A stretch of DNA of 33,162 bases from an uncultured Collinsella sp. (GCA_958429225.1 CAUAJB010000015.1:1-33162); one strand, 5' to 3'. Counted from the stretch's first letter, positions 15,561 to 24,813 are shown. The notes: generated by a model from the letters alone, not told the origin. Translations and numbers: made by a program.

Positions 15561-16679
15561 CTACAGTGCGGCCGGAACGTCATCAGGGTGCGGGTTGTCG
15601 CCGTAGGTGCGCTGATACGTCAGCACGCGCCAGACCAGCGGCAGGCCGCCAATCTTAAAGTAGTGCTTAAACGTATTGAGCTTGCCGGGCTTCTTAAAGT
15701 CAAAGCGCGAATCGATATAGGCGCGGGGCGACTTGACCATCAGGCGCAAGTCGGTCTCGCCACGCGGATCAAACAGCGACAGGTCAAAGCGACCGGCATC
15801 CCAATCGGCCTTGAGATCGGACGAGGCTTTCTTCCAAAACTGCTCACGCAATTCATCGACCAGACGCTCATCATTCCAACGATACGTATCGACCTTCATG
15901 CGCATTAAAATGCCCTGGAGCTGAACCTTGAGCTCGGGACGCTCGTCCAAAAAACGTTGCATCTCGGCATATTCGTCGCACACGCAAAACACCTTGTTGG
16001 GCGAATTAACGGAACTCTTCTCGTTATCCTGGCGATAGCACAAAATGGGGTCCGTAATAAACGCGGCACGCTCGGCGCAAGCCCAAACCTTAAAGTTAAA
16101 GCCTGCGTCCTGATACGAGGCACCCGGCGTGGGGAGGAACCGAATCTGATTGTCGTTGAGGAACTCGCGCCGATAGATAGCCGACCAAATGGAAGGTTTG
16201 CGGTAGAAGATGCCCGGGCGATCGACGGGGCGATACGCGGCGCCCGTCATATGCTCGTCGATAATCCCAAACAGTTCACGGCGTTCGCTGGGCGTGGACC
16301 AATACAGGTAAAAGTCGCCCTTTACCACATCGGCATGCTCAGCATCGGCCTTGGCGACCAGCTTTTGGAGCGAATCCTCAAACATGAAGTCGTCGGACTC
16401 AAGAATGCCCACGTACTCACCGCGCGCCATCTCCAGGCCGCGGTTCATCGAGTCGCCGTAGCCGCTGTTGGCTTTGTCGATCATCTTTACACGGGGGTCG
16501 CGCTCCATGTACTCGCAGATGATATCTGGCGAGCTATCGGTGGAGCCGTCGTTGATACAGATGATCTCGATGTCCTTAAGCGTCTGCGCCACGGCGGAAT
16601 CAAGGCACTCGCGCAGGTAGCGTTCGACATTGCAAATGGGCACAAGCAGCGAAACTTTAGGGGTATCAGAGTTCTGCAA
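15561..16679 (-). CDS. Family 2 glycosyltransferase (paralogue A)
   Basis: The product has 372 residues from a TTG start at 16679, with GGGAGG 5 nt before it. The N-terminal GT-A domain has VSLLVPICNVERYL, INDGSTDSS and ESDD (94-97) where most relatives have DxDD. SGYGDSMNRGLEMARG follows the pattern of CpsJ/WcaA-like enzymes. The C-terminal region is family-specific. It is a close paralogue of the gene at 17801-18904, the first about 100 residues being nearly the same, with conserved stretches at DNA level. A 74-bp gap separates it from the gene before, the largest gap in the run, so an internal promoter is possible. Confidence 0.85.
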   Translation of the reverse strand: MQNSDTPKVSLLVPICNVERYLRECLDSAVAQTLKDIEIICINDGSTDSSPDIICEYMERDPRVKMIDKANSGYGDSMNRGLEMARGEYVGILESDDFMFEDSLQKLVAKADAEHADVVKGDFYLYWSTPSERRELFGIIDEHMTGAAYRPVDRPGIFYRKPSIWSAIYRREFLNDNQIRFLPTPGASYQDAGFNFKVWACAERAAFITDPILCYRQDNEKSSVNSPNKVFCVCDEYAEMQRFLDERPELKVQLQGILMRMKVDTYRWNDERLVDELREQFWKKASSDLKADWDAGRFDLSLFDPRGETDLRLMVKSPRAYIDSRFDFKKPGKLNTFKHYFKIGGLPLVWRVLTYQRTYGDNPHPDDVPAAL

Positions 16680-16753
16680 GAGAACCTCCCGTTGAATAGC
16701 GTGTAACAGGGTTATTTTAGCAGCCGGGTTGCGGCGGGCGGCAGCGCTTGGAA

Positions 16754-17794
16754 TTATACAAAGCGCTCCAGGCAGGCTTTGAGACCGCGAGTCGAAAGAT
16801 AGAACAGCGTGGCATCTGCCATCGAAACGCCCGAGGTCGCCGCAACGAGCTTGCGGGCAACACGGCGAACGGCGCCCTTAGCAGGCATATCCGCCCACTC
16901 CGTTCCCAAAAACGTCGTGAGGTCCATGTTGACGCGAGCCGTCACGCGATGGAAGTCATCGGAATCCAAGCGCGCCAAATCAAACACGATAAGGTCCAGG
17001 AACCAGGTGATCAGCTCGCCGGGACACAGGTCCATAAGACCGTAGCCCGCCCAGTCCTCCAAGACCTCCTCGAGCATTCTCATATGGGCATCGAGCTTTT
17101 TGGCGCGAGCCTCGACACTGTTGAACTCGTGCGTCGCCGATTCGCTCTCCATCACGTAGTGGTAGAACTTGTCCGGCATGACGACGGTCTTGTGGGCAAG
17201 CGCATAAGCCGCAAATTGGAAGACGACGTCCTCGCCCAAAGCCAGACCGAGAGCGAAGCGAATGCCTTCGCGATTGAGCAGCTCGCGCGAAAAAGCCGCA
17301 CGGCAGGCATAGGGCTGCGCATTCGAATGGAACAGCAGTTGGGGATCACGGGCGCCGAAGGTACCAGCTTTGGGGCTCATGAGTTGCTGGACGCGTTTGG
17401 GAGCAGCATCGGCAGGTTCACAGACGCCGCCAAAAACGGCGGCCTCGGCATCTGCAGATTCCATGGCATGCAGCACGCGCTCGATCGTCTGGGCATCGAT
17501 GTAATCGTCGGCGTCCACAAAAAAGACGGTCTCGCCCTCGGCGGCATCGATGCCGGCATTTCGAGCACACGAGACGCCCGCGTTTTCCTGGTCAATCACC
17601 AGTACGCGATCGTCGGCCTGCGCGATCTGGCGCAACACGTTCAACGAATCATCAGTCGAACCGTCGTTGACGCAGACAACCTGAATCGAGCGCTCGGACT
17701 GGGCCAACAGCGAATCGAGGCATCGCTGAATCGAGCGCGTAGAGTTGTAAACGGGGACGACAATGGTAGCTTTAGGACACGAGGCCTCTCCCAT
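16754..17794 (-). CDS. Family 2 glycosyltransferase
   Basis: The product has 346 residues from ATG 17794; its ribosome binding site (GAGGGGG) overlaps the stop of the upstream gene 6 bp away. The GT-A domain carries TIVVPVYNSTRSI, VNDGSTDDS, NAGVSCARNAG and DADD (94-97). The C-terminal part is shared in outline with the gene at 14481-15548, including CRAAFSRELL and the EDVVFQFAAYAL motif. The two are probably relatives with different acceptors. It is second in the run. Confidence 0.85.
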   Translation of the reverse strand: MGEASCPKATIVVPVYNSTRSIQRCLDSLLAQSERSIQVVCVNDGSTDDSLNVLRQIAQADDRVLVIDQENAGVSCARNAGIDAAEGETVFFVDADDYIDAQTIERVLHAMESADAEAAVFGGVCEPADAAPKRVQQLMSPKAGTFGARDPQLLFHSNAQPYACRAAFSRELLNREGIRFALGLALGEDVVFQFAAYALAHKTVVMPDKFYHYVMESESATHEFNSVEARAKKLDAHMRMLEEVLEDWAGYGLMDLCPGELITWFLDLIVFDLARLDSDDFHRVTARVNMDLTTFLGTEWADMPAKGAVRRVARKLVAATSGVSMADATLFYLSTRGLKACLERFV

Positions 17795-17800
17795 GCCGAC

Positions 17801-18904
17801 CTACCCCCTCAGCGATTCGATGAGGAAGGCAGCAACCACGCCTGGGCCTCCAACCGAGGCGTAATACTTAGCACGCCCCAAGGCACCATCCGTCGCAAAA
17901 CTCGAATGCTCGTCAACCCAGCCCTCAGGATCTTTGAGGATGGCAGCGAGATTCGCGCGCTTCCACGGCTTGAGGTCGTCAAGCGAAAAGTCCCCGGCGT
18001 CCAAGGCCGCCTGAAATTCCTTGGCCATCTGCATCAGGAACTCCTTATAGAACTTAGGCGCCAGGCGCACGTAGTTCCACATGTACGAATCGTACTTAAT
18101 GAGCTGATTGAACTTGAGCATGCGCGCGACATCGACGCTTGCGTGGTCGCGGGCATAATCCTCTCGAATCCAACGCTCAATCTCGGCATACTCGGTATTG
18201 ACGCAAAAGACCTTAGCCGAAGAATTGACCGAGGAATTCTCGTTGTCCTGTCGATACGACAAAACAGCATCATGCAGGTAAATAGCCTTATCGGCGCACG
18301 CGATCACCTTAAAGGCGAATGACGTGTCCTGAAAGGATGCCCCCGGAGTCGGCAGGAACGTAATGCCGTTGCGCTCAAGAAAATCGCGACGGTACACGGC
18401 CGACCAAATCGACGGCTTTTGCTTAAAGAACTGCGTCGTATCGCTCGGGTGCACTGGCTTGCCACAGTCCTTGGCTTTAAACATCTCGTGCAGCGAACGG
18501 CGCTCCTCGGGCTTAGACCAGTAGAAATCAAAGTTCGCCTTCGCAAAGTCGGCATTATTGCTATCGGCAGCCGAGACAAGCTTTTCGAGTGCGTCGGGCG
18601 CCATAAAGTCATCGGACTCCAAGATGCCAACGTACTTGCCACGCGCCATCTCCAGACCGTGGTTCATCGAGTCGCCGTAGCCGCTGTTGGCCTTGTCGAT
18701 CATCTTGACGCGCCTATCGCGCTCCATATACTCGCGGATAATCGCCGGCGAGTTGTCGGTCGACCCGTCGTTAATGCAGATGATCTCAATATCCTTGAGC
18801 GTCTGCGCCAGGGCGGAATCGAGGCACTCGCGCAGGTAGCGCTGAACATTGTAAATGGGAATAAGCAGCGACAGAACAGGGCTGCCAGAGGCGTTAGTAG
18901 ACAA
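17801..18904 (-). CDS. Family 2 glycosyltransferase (paralogue B), first gene of the cluster
   Basis: The product has 367 residues from a TTG at 18904 with AAGGAG 5 nt upstream (18910-18915). The GT-A domain contains LSLLIPIYNVQRYL, INDGSTDNS and ESDD (96-99), with KANSGYGDSMNHGLEMARG almost identical to paralogue A. Conservation continues through KPSIWSAVYRRDFL and FLPTPGASFQDTSFAFKV, after which the C-termini diverge, consistent with duplication then change of acceptor. It heads the minus-strand run and is divergent from the glycosyltransferase at 19161. Confidence 0.85.
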   Translation of the reverse strand: MSTNASGSPVLSLLIPIYNVQRYLRECLDSALAQTLKDIEIICINDGSTDNSPAIIREYMERDRRVKMIDKANSGYGDSMNHGLEMARGKYVGILESDDFMAPDALEKLVSAADSNNADFAKANFDFYWSKPEERRSLHEMFKAKDCGKPVHPSDTTQFFKQKPSIWSAVYRRDFLERNGITFLPTPGASFQDTSFAFKVIACADKAIYLHDAVLSYRQDNENSSVNSSAKVFCVNTEYAEIERWIREDYARDHASVDVARMLKFNQLIKYDSYMWNYVRLAPKFYKEFLMQMAKEFQAALDAGDFSLDDLKPWKRANLAAILKDPEGWVDEHSSFATDGALGRAKYYASVGGPGVVAAFLIESLRG

Positions 18905-19160
18905 ATGTGCTCCTTAGGAAATACCTGTCGTTTCATGGTATCAAAGGGTCAGCGCGCCAGCGGGCGTTTATATAATCTATGGAGCCTCTTGCGGGCAAAG
19001 CAGCCCCACGTCATGCGGCGGGCCCATGGCAGGTTCCTGCGTTTTATTCAAAGCTTGCCGCTAAGGTGCGCCGAGCCTTTACAATAGGACAGTCCCAAGG
19101 ACGTATTCGATAGCTTCCGTGCAGCGCTCGCCCGCCGCGCGTGAAAGGATATATTGCCCC
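18905..19160. other. Divergent promoter region between two glycosyltransferase units
   Basis: This 256-bp gene-free stretch must serve both directions. On the plus strand TATAAT (18971-18976) is a perfect -10 without a good -35. TTGCCG (19055-19060) with TACAAT (19080-19085) is a second candidate with a long 19-bp spacer. On the minus strand TTGATA near 18940 could be a -35. No terminator or RNA gene was seen. Confidence 0.4.
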
Positions 19161-20180
19161 ATGCCTTCAACCCTTCCCGCTCCCATCGATAAGCTCGCCA
19201 TCGTCGTCGTTACGTACAAGCGCCAGGAACTCCTGGCCAACTTGTTCGACTCTATGACCGAGCTCACGGCAACGCCCTGGCGCATCGTGATTGTCGATAA
19301 CGAGAATTCGCGCGAGACCGAGGCCATGTGCACCGCATTCAACGAGCGCCTGGCCAATCTGTGGGGCATCGACACCGAGCAGCCCGACGCGCAGGGCGGC
19401 ACCGACCGTGTCATCTACGCCCCGCAGCTCGAAAACGGCGGCGGTGCGGGCGGCTTCTCCGCCGGCACCAAATGCGCCTACGACCTGGGCGCCCAGTGGT
19501 TCTGGGTGATGGACGACGACGTGCTCGTCATCCCCGAAGGCATCGAGCGTCTTGCCAAGTGGACCGACCGCTACGATGTCATCCAGGGTTCGCGCCTGGA
19601 CTTTGACGGCGGCGCTTTCTTTTGGCAGTACCAGCTCATCCTTTCGCTCGGCATCCCTAACCCCATCGCCAAGTGGGATCTGGGTCCCGAGGGCTACCGC
19701 GCCATGAACCAGCTGTGCTTTGAGGGCGGCATGTTCTCGCGCCGCGTGGTCGACAAGATTGGCCTGCCCGACGCGCGTTTCTTTATCTACGGCGACGATG
19801 CCTGCTATGGCTACGTGGCCAGCCAGCACTTCCCCGCCGCCGTTGTTGCCGACGTGGTGCTCAAGCGCGCCCGCGCCGTCTCTAACTGGGACATCGCCGG
19901 CAAACGACAGCTCAACTCCACGAGCGACACCAACCGCTACTACATCATGCGCAACCGAGGCTTCCTCGCTCGCTATATGCAGATCTACGGTGACTACCAC
20001 CCCATGCTGTTCCGCTTGGGCAATGCCGCAACCTTCTGCAAGGAATTCATTCGCCTGGCCGCGGTCGACAAATGCTTTAAGACCGGCATTCCGGCGCTGC
20101 GCCGCGGCATGAAGGATGCCCGCAAGATCATCAAGGATCCCGACTGGAAGCCCATGCCGCCCATGAAGGATACCGAGTAA
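19161..20180 (+). CDS. Galactofuranosyltransferase-like GT2 (GlfT family resemblance)
   Basis: The product has 339 residues from ATG 19161; AAAGGA lies 11 nt upstream. The upstream in-frame ATG at 19119 has no ribosome binding site. The domain begins LAIVVVTYKRQELL, then IVDNENS, NGGGAGGFSAGTKCAYDLG, the metal-binding WVMDDD (115-120) and FIYGDDACYGY. The GGAGGF and WxMDDD patterns are typical of GlfT and rhamnosyl-type enzymes that use furanose or deoxy-sugar donors. It probably extends the wall polysaccharide made by the divergent cluster. Its C-terminus is basic and could contact the membrane. The gene is convergent with the ATPase gene that follows, 24 bp away. Confidence 0.8.
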   Translation: MPSTLPAPIDKLAIVVVTYKRQELLANLFDSMTELTATPWRIVIVDNENSRETEAMCTAFNERLANLWGIDTEQPDAQGGTDRVIYAPQLENGGGAGGFSAGTKCAYDLGAQWFWVMDDDVLVIPEGIERLAKWTDRYDVIQGSRLDFDGGAFFWQYQLILSLGIPNPIAKWDLGPEGYRAMNQLCFEGGMFSRRVVDKIGLPDARFFIYGDDACYGYVASQHFPAAVVADVVLKRARAVSNWDIAGKRQLNSTSDTNRYYIMRNRGFLARYMQIYGDYHPMLFRLGNAATFCKEFIRLAAVDKCFKTGIPALRRGMKDARKIIKDPDWKPMPPMKDTE

Positions 20181-20204
20181 CGGAAGCCGGAAACATCTCG
20201 GCGC

Positions 20205-22001
20205 TTAAAGCCGCTGGCACACCGTAGCCACATGCTGCCCATCAAAACCGAACCCCCAGCGCATGCGACCCACGCCGGGGCGCGGTACACGGATTTCGTC
20301 GATGCCATCGCGCTCTATGTCGAGTAGCGACTGCACGGCCAGCAATTCCAACCCCAGCGCATCCACATCGGGGTCATACATCATATTGATCGTTATAAGC
20401 GGGCGCTCGTCCAGCATGCCAATCGTATCGGCTATGTCGAACACAGCGCCCGTAGGAAAAACCTGGATGTCCCAGCGACCCGCGCCACACTTTCGCCTCG
20501 AAGCAGGATTGGCATAGCCCGGCAAGCCAAAGCAGAGCCCCTGCAAGAGCAGATGATATGGCAGCGGCTTATCTGGGTCGGTCTCACCGATTCCCGCATC
20601 CCCCAGGATGCGGCTTAGCGCCCGCTTCACGGTATCCTCGTTCCCACGGCACAGCCCGTCGCGAAACGCATCGACGTCTCGAATGTCTTCGGCAGCGCAC
20701 TCAAACCACTCAACAATCACTAGACGCAAGGTCTGGCGAAGCTCTTTATTGGGCAATCGCAAAGCACGGAGGCGATCGCCATGCTCTGGCTCCTCAGTCA
20801 TATCCGTCGTCAGGAAACCGGACAGATATAGCGCTGTCCACATGCCATCGTCAGGCGAGACATCTGGCTCTGCAGTGCCCAAACAAAGCGGGACCTCAGC
20901 GCACCCATGGGCCTCGAGCAAATCGAACAAGACCGAAAGGCGGTCGAGATTCCACCCGGCAACTACCTTACTCAGGCAATCGGCATATCCATACAGATCG
21001 GCACGCACGGGCGCCGTGCAGCCTCGGTCCAGAAAACCGATCACACGCGCTGGATTCGAGCAATAGGCCCTGCCAAACCGATACCCCTCGAGCCATTCAC
21101 GCGCATCATCCAGGTATTCCTCGCGCCCAGCATGATTCAACAGAGCCTGGACCTCGGCATCCGAAAAGCCGAACCAACGGTCACACCACGTCGAAAGCGG
21201 CGTCGACAGACAATACGAGCAGCCGCGCGAAGAAAGCGCCGCTTCGGCAGGACCGGGACACTCCCCCATCAGACACGTCAGCCGCAACGAATCGCGCGCA
21301 GTGGCAATGGCGTCGAACAGCACACGGTCAAGTAGTTCTGCCGGATCGGCGTCGGAAGCGTCCCTCGCGCTCGCACGGCGAGACCACGCCGCATCGTACC
21401 CATCAACGAGCAATACAACCTGCTCATCGCTGGCAATCTCCAGCAGCTCTATGAGCACGCCAAGCACCGAGGCGACCTCGTCCTCGCTCGCCGCGCCACG
21501 CGCAACACGTTCGATGTGACGCACCTTGTCTCGAGCTAAATCTGGAGCCTCCAAAAGCGCCAGCAGGCGGGCGCACTCGCCCGAAAGAGCATCGCGCACG
21601 ACGTCGGCAACAGCGGGGCCACGCCTCGCAGCGCCAGAAAAGTCCAGCGATATCACCGGATAGCAAGCGTACTCATCCCGATAGCGCCCGCCGTCTGCAT
21701 CCCAAATCTGAGCATCGGCAAACAAACGCTGACCAGAGCGACCGACCGCTGGACGCTCCAGAAAAGCCCTGAGCATCGACAAGTTCATGCTCTTGCCAAA
21801 ACCCTCGGGTCGACAGCACACCACAACGGACGCGTCGCAGTCCAACACATCGGCAATAAACATGGTCTTGTCAACCAGCATGCAGCAACCAAGGGCCTCC
21901 GCATAGTCGTGCATGCCAATGGGCAAAACCACATCGTCGGCACAGCCGATCAAGCGCACGCCAAAGCCAGCAGTACAATCAACATTTGCCTGTTCAGACA
22001 C
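20205..22001 (-). CDS. AAA-ATPase-like protein with degenerate PD-(D/E)XK nuclease tail
   Basis: The product has 598 residues from GTG 22001, with AGGGGG 9 nt upstream; the longer frame to 22133 lacks such a site. The N-terminus follows the AAA-ATPase_like family: LPIGMHDYAEAL, VDKTMFIADVL and RPEGFGKSMNLSML (64-77), where the family usually has RPRRFGKT. VVLLVDGYDAA is the Walker B region. The C-terminus aligns with the family's PD-(D/E)XK domain (GAGRWDI keeps the Asp), but the E-x-K strand, usually IIEFK-like, reads LITINMM, so nuclease activity is doubtful. Members are abundant in gut anaerobes and their role is unknown. Confidence 0.75.
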   Translation of the reverse strand: MSEQANVDCTAGFGVRLIGCADDVVLPIGMHDYAEALGCCMLVDKTMFIADVLDCDASVVVCCRPEGFGKSMNLSMLRAFLERPAVGRSGQRLFADAQIWDADGGRYRDEYACYPVISLDFSGAARRGPAVADVVRDALSGECARLLALLEAPDLARDKVRHIERVARGAASEDEVASVLGVLIELLEIASDEQVVLLVDGYDAAWSRRASARDASDADPAELLDRVLFDAIATARDSLRLTCLMGECPGPAEAALSSRGCSYCLSTPLSTWCDRWFGFSDAEVQALLNHAGREEYLDDAREWLEGYRFGRAYCSNPARVIGFLDRGCTAPVRADLYGYADCLSKVVAGWNLDRLSVLFDLLEAHGCAEVPLCLGTAEPDVSPDDGMWTALYLSGFLTTDMTEEPEHGDRLRALRLPNKELRQTLRLVIVEWFECAAEDIRDVDAFRDGLCRGNEDTVKRALSRILGDAGIGETDPDKPLPYHLLLQGLCFGLPGYANPASRRKCGAGRWDIQVFPTGAVFDIADTIGMLDERPLITINMMYDPDVDALGLELLAVQSLLDIERDGIDEIRVPRPGVGRMRWGFGFDGQHVATVCQRL

Positions 22002-22133
22002 CAAAACGTTCCCCCTAAATCGCAACACGATGCCAATTGTAATGACCGCCTCGCGCATACCGATGTCGCCGCGCAAACATATCGGGCAACGGTAGCAACA
22101 AGAGGTATGAGGGGGCATAACTAATCGTTGCAC

Positions 22134-22171
22134 AACAAAACGGGGCCCAATGTATTCGCACCGGACCCCGT
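22134..22171 (-). terminator. Rho-independent terminator of the surface-protein gene
   Basis: On the minus strand a 9-bp stem (22171-22163 with 22148-22140, one G-U pair) closes a 14-nt loop and is followed by TTTTG. It lies 33 bp past the stop of the surface-protein gene and between it and the ATPase gene. Confidence 0.75.
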
Positions 22172-22203
22172 CCCAACTCTTTAGTTATCTAGCAACCAAG
22201 AGG

Positions 22204-23964
22204 CTACTCCTCCGAGCCGTCCTCCCCAGAAGCTTTCTTCTGCTGATCGAGCTTATGCTTACCACTTACGATAGACGTAGCGCCCAGTGTGGCCAAGCTT
22301 GCACTGGCAAGGCTCGCCATAACGATAAGGTCGCCCGTCTTGGGCATGTTACCGCCAGATGACTTGGTCGTTGTAGTCGTCGTGGTTGTAGTGGTCACCG
22401 TCTTGGAGTCATTTTGCTCTTGGGCCTGGTTGTCAGCACCGCTCTTGTCGTCGTCTTCGGGCTGTTTCTTTTCGCCCTCGGTCTTGCTCTCGCCCTTCTT
22501 CTGAGCAGATTTGTCGTCCTTCTCCTCAGAGCTAGAACCCTTATCAGATTCGGTCTTCTCGGAAGCCTTGTCCTTGGAGTCGCCCTTTGCGGCCTCGGTC
22601 TTTTCCGTGGAAACCTGATCAGAGTTGTCCTTGTTCTGGGCCGAGCCGTTATTGACGCCAGCCATCAGCGAAGAACCCAGCGTAGAACCAAGCTGCTCGG
22701 AGAAAGAAGGCTTCTTGTCCGGCGAAGCAACGGGAGCGTCCGGCGCTTTATTCGAGTCGTCCTTGGAATCATCGGAATCAGGCGTTACATCAGAGCCGGT
22801 GCCAACGGACGAATCGCTCGAGCCGGTAGATGAGTTAGAGGTGTCAGCGCCAGTCGAACCAGAAGCGTCGCTGTCCGTATTGCCGGCAGAGCTTGAAGGC
22901 GAATCGCCCGCAGCAGAGCCGTTCAAATTGGAGCCGTTCGGGGTAGAGCCGTCGTTGGTAGTGTCACCAGCAGAGCCATTACCGTCAGCATCGGTCGAGG
23001 GCGCATCCATCCTGTCATCGTTGGCGTCGTCACTCGAGTCGTCATTCGAATCAGGTGTCGGCGAGGGCACCGGCGTAGGCTCGGGCTGCACGGGCGTCGC
23101 AGCGGCAGCCTCATCCTCGGCGATAAAAACCAAGCAGTCCTTCAGCTCGTTGCGGTAGCGGTTCTTCCAGCCCTCATGATACTGAGGCTGACTTGAAAAC
23201 TTGGTGGCGACATTGTTGACCACGCTATTGGAGAGCGCCGTCACAAACTCGCGGTCGGACATATCGTTGGAAAGATTCGCCCAGCGGAAGAAGTCTCTGC
23301 AGCCACCGGTACCGCACATGTTGGTGATGCTCCACACCATGCCCTTGACGCAATCGGCGCGGCCCGAAATATCAATACCCAGGCCGCTCTTGAGCCACGC
23401 CTCGGTCACCGCATAGTACGAGTTGCACGCATAGGCATCTTGAAGTGCTGAGAACTCAACAGGATCGGTGTTGTAAGCACCCTGGAAAGCCTCCTGCGCG
23501 ATACGGCCCAGCTCGGTGAGCTGACCGTTCTCGGACATGGGATTGTTCGCGTTGGAAATCTCGCTGCCGCGATCAATCGCATCCTTGAGCATGCTGTATT
23601 TTTCGGGGCTGTAGTTGTAGACCTGCTTCATAAACGGAATGAGCGACCAACGGCGGTCGAACTGGTAATAGCCCAGCGCGTTGTAGCCGTCACCATACGA
23701 AAAGCCCTGGTTATAGTTGCCATGGCTCTCATATTTGGTGAAGTACTTCATCTCGGGAGTCACGTTGACAAACGAAACGCCCTGGACCGACCTCAGCACG
23801 CCCGAGAAGGACTGTTGGGTGTAAAGGCCCTTATCGATATCGGTGGCATCCGAGGCAACGCCCGGCGTGGGCTCCTCGGCAGCGGCGGGTGCCGGCGCGG
23901 AAACGGCGCCAAACGAAAGCGCCAGCGTCAGGCCCGCGACAATAGCAGAATGCTTGGGCTGCAT
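22204..23964 (-). CDS. Secreted surface protein with lysozyme-like domain and LPXTG-like anchor
   Basis: The product has 586 residues from ATG 23964, with GGGAGG upstream. A signal peptide covers about 1-30 (APAAAEEP). Residues about 45-290 form a folded domain containing KYESHGNY (Glu79), GYYQFDRRW and several Cys. It resembles the lysozyme-like domain of phage and gut-bacterial VgrG-related proteins, so peptidoglycan cleavage with Glu79 as catalytic acid is plausible (inference). About 290-535 is a long low-complexity linker rich in Ser, Asp, Gly, Lys and Pro, ending in a poly-Thr run. MPKTG (540-544) is a variant sortase signal, followed by a hydrophobic segment and a 20-residue charged tail, longer than usual. 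It is probably wall-anchored and exposed. Confidence 0.75.
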   Translation of the reverse strand: MQPKHSAIVAGLTLALSFGAVSAPAPAAAEEPTPGVASDATDIDKGLYTQQSFSGVLRSVQGVSFVNVTPEMKYFTKYESHGNYNQGFSYGDGYNALGYYQFDRRWSLIPFMKQVYNYSPEKYSMLKDAIDRGSEISNANNPMSENGQLTELGRIAQEAFQGAYNTDPVEFSALQDAYACNSYYAVTEAWLKSGLGIDISGRADCVKGMVWSITNMCGTGGCRDFFRWANLSNDMSDREFVTALSNSVVNNVATKFSSQPQYHEGWKNRYRNELKDCLVFIAEDEAAAATPVQPEPTPVPSPTPDSNDDSSDDANDDRMDAPSTDADGNGSAGDTTNDGSTPNGSNLNGSAAGDSPSSSAGNTDSDASGSTGADTSNSSTGSSDSSVGTGSDVTPDSDDSKDDSNKAPDAPVASPDKKPSFSEQLGSTLGSSLMAGVNNGSAQNKDNSDQVSTEKTEAAKGDSKDKASEKTESDKGSSSEEKDDKSAQKKGESKTEGEKKQPEDDDKSGADNQAQEQNDSKTVTTTTTTTTTTKSSGGNMPKTGDLIVMASLASASLATLGATSIVSGKHKLDQQKKASGEDGSEE

Positions 23965-24111
23965 AAGATCCTCCCTGCATTGGTGTAGTTAAAGTTCAGT
24001 TTGCAAAGATAAAAATAAGTATTGCAGCTCGCCCGTTGTTACACAACAACCCCTCGGTAAACGGCAACAACCCTCCGCGAAATCTTAAGGAATTACGAAA
24101 TTCTTAAGAAA
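23965..24111. other. Upstream region of the surface-protein gene
   Basis: This AT-rich spacer holds GTTGTTGTGTAACAAC (a 6-bp palindrome, minus strand) about 80 bp before the start, and the near-palindromic TTAAGGAATT/AATTCTTAA around 24085-24108 just after the hepT stop. A plausible minus-strand -10 is ATACTT near 24017. Regulation is unknown. Confidence 0.3.
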
Positions 24112-24531
24112 TTAAACAAACTGGTCGTCGGGCGCCAACAGAAGCTCGCCGTAACGCTCCATCAACCCGTCCCTCAACTGGCAGAAAGCAGGGATATAGA
24201 CGTTCAAGATGCGCTGAATCAAATCTTGAGCGAGCTTGTTGTCATAGATATGGACGTTCGTATTGCGATCTCTGAGCATATCTAGCCAGGCCGCCTCATC
24301 AATAAAGTCGTAGAATCGGTAGGACTCCTTCAAGATGGCACGAGGAGACCCCGACGCGGCAAGCGTGGCGCCCTCATACTCGAGCAGACGCTTAAGGAGC
24401 TTCCAGCTCAGTTCAAATTGAAGATTGAACTTATTAATCAATCCACTCTGAACAAAATCATTGTTGAGATCCTGATTGGGCGCATCCTCAAGATTCACCA
24501 AGGCGCTGGCAAAGTTCTCATATTTTTTCAT
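24112..24531 (-). CDS. hepT: HepT-like HEPN ribonuclease toxin
   Basis: The product has 139 residues. It matches the HI0074/HEPN type: helical throughout, FELSWKLLKRLLEYEG and SPRAILKESYRF, and the catalytic RX4HXY motif as RNTNVHIY (Arg89, His94, Tyr96). HepT cleaves RNA or tRNA and is controlled by its partner MntA, which modifies the Tyr of this motif by adding AMP. All motif residues are intact, so the toxin should be active unless modified. Its ATG overlaps the end of mntA by 14 nt (24518-24531), showing coupled translation, antitoxin first. Confidence 0.88.
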   Translation of the reverse strand: MKKYENFASALVNLEDAPNQDLNNDFVQSGLINKFNLQFELSWKLLKRLLEYEGATLAASGSPRAILKESYRFYDFIDEAAWLDMLRDRNTNVHIYDNKLAQDLIQRILNVYIPAFCQLRDGLMERYGELLLAPDDQFV

Positions 24532-24805
24532 ACAGAATCACACCATCCCTGGCAATTTCATCGAGCAATTGCTGCGATAAGGACTCGTCGAGATTGACGA
24601 CATCTACATCCAAAAGAGTATCAAGACGCTCCTCGATCAAATATGAGAAACGGCCGAAATCCCGGCAACCTGCTACGGCGATGTCAATATCGCTCTTAGG
24701 CAAATTGTCACCTCGAGCGCGGGAACCAAACAGCACAACCTTCTCGGCGTCACATTCCCGAGCAAAAACTTCGATTTGCTTGTACACCTTGTCGAGAGAT
24801 GCCAT
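24518..24805 (-). CDS. mntA: MntA-like minimal nucleotidyltransferase antitoxin
   Basis: The product has 95 residues from ATG 24805. AGGGG lies 5 nt upstream and includes the stop of the Rrf2 gene; a GTG two codons earlier has no spacing. The motif GSRARG (27-32) followed by DID (39-41) and the third acid in LDVDVV (66-70) form the GSX10DXD plus D active site of MNT proteins. In known pairs MntA AMPylates the Tyr of HepT and so blocks the RNase. It sits 8 nt downstream of the Fe-S regulator gene, same strand, so both probably share a transcript, an unusual context for a toxin-antitoxin pair. Confidence 0.88.
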   Translation of the reverse strand: MASLDKVYKQIEVFARECDAEKVVLFGSRARGDNLPKSDIDIAVAGCRDFGRFSYLIEERLDTLLDVDVVNLDESLSQQLLDEIARDGVILYEKI

Positions 24806-24813
24806 TTGCACCC

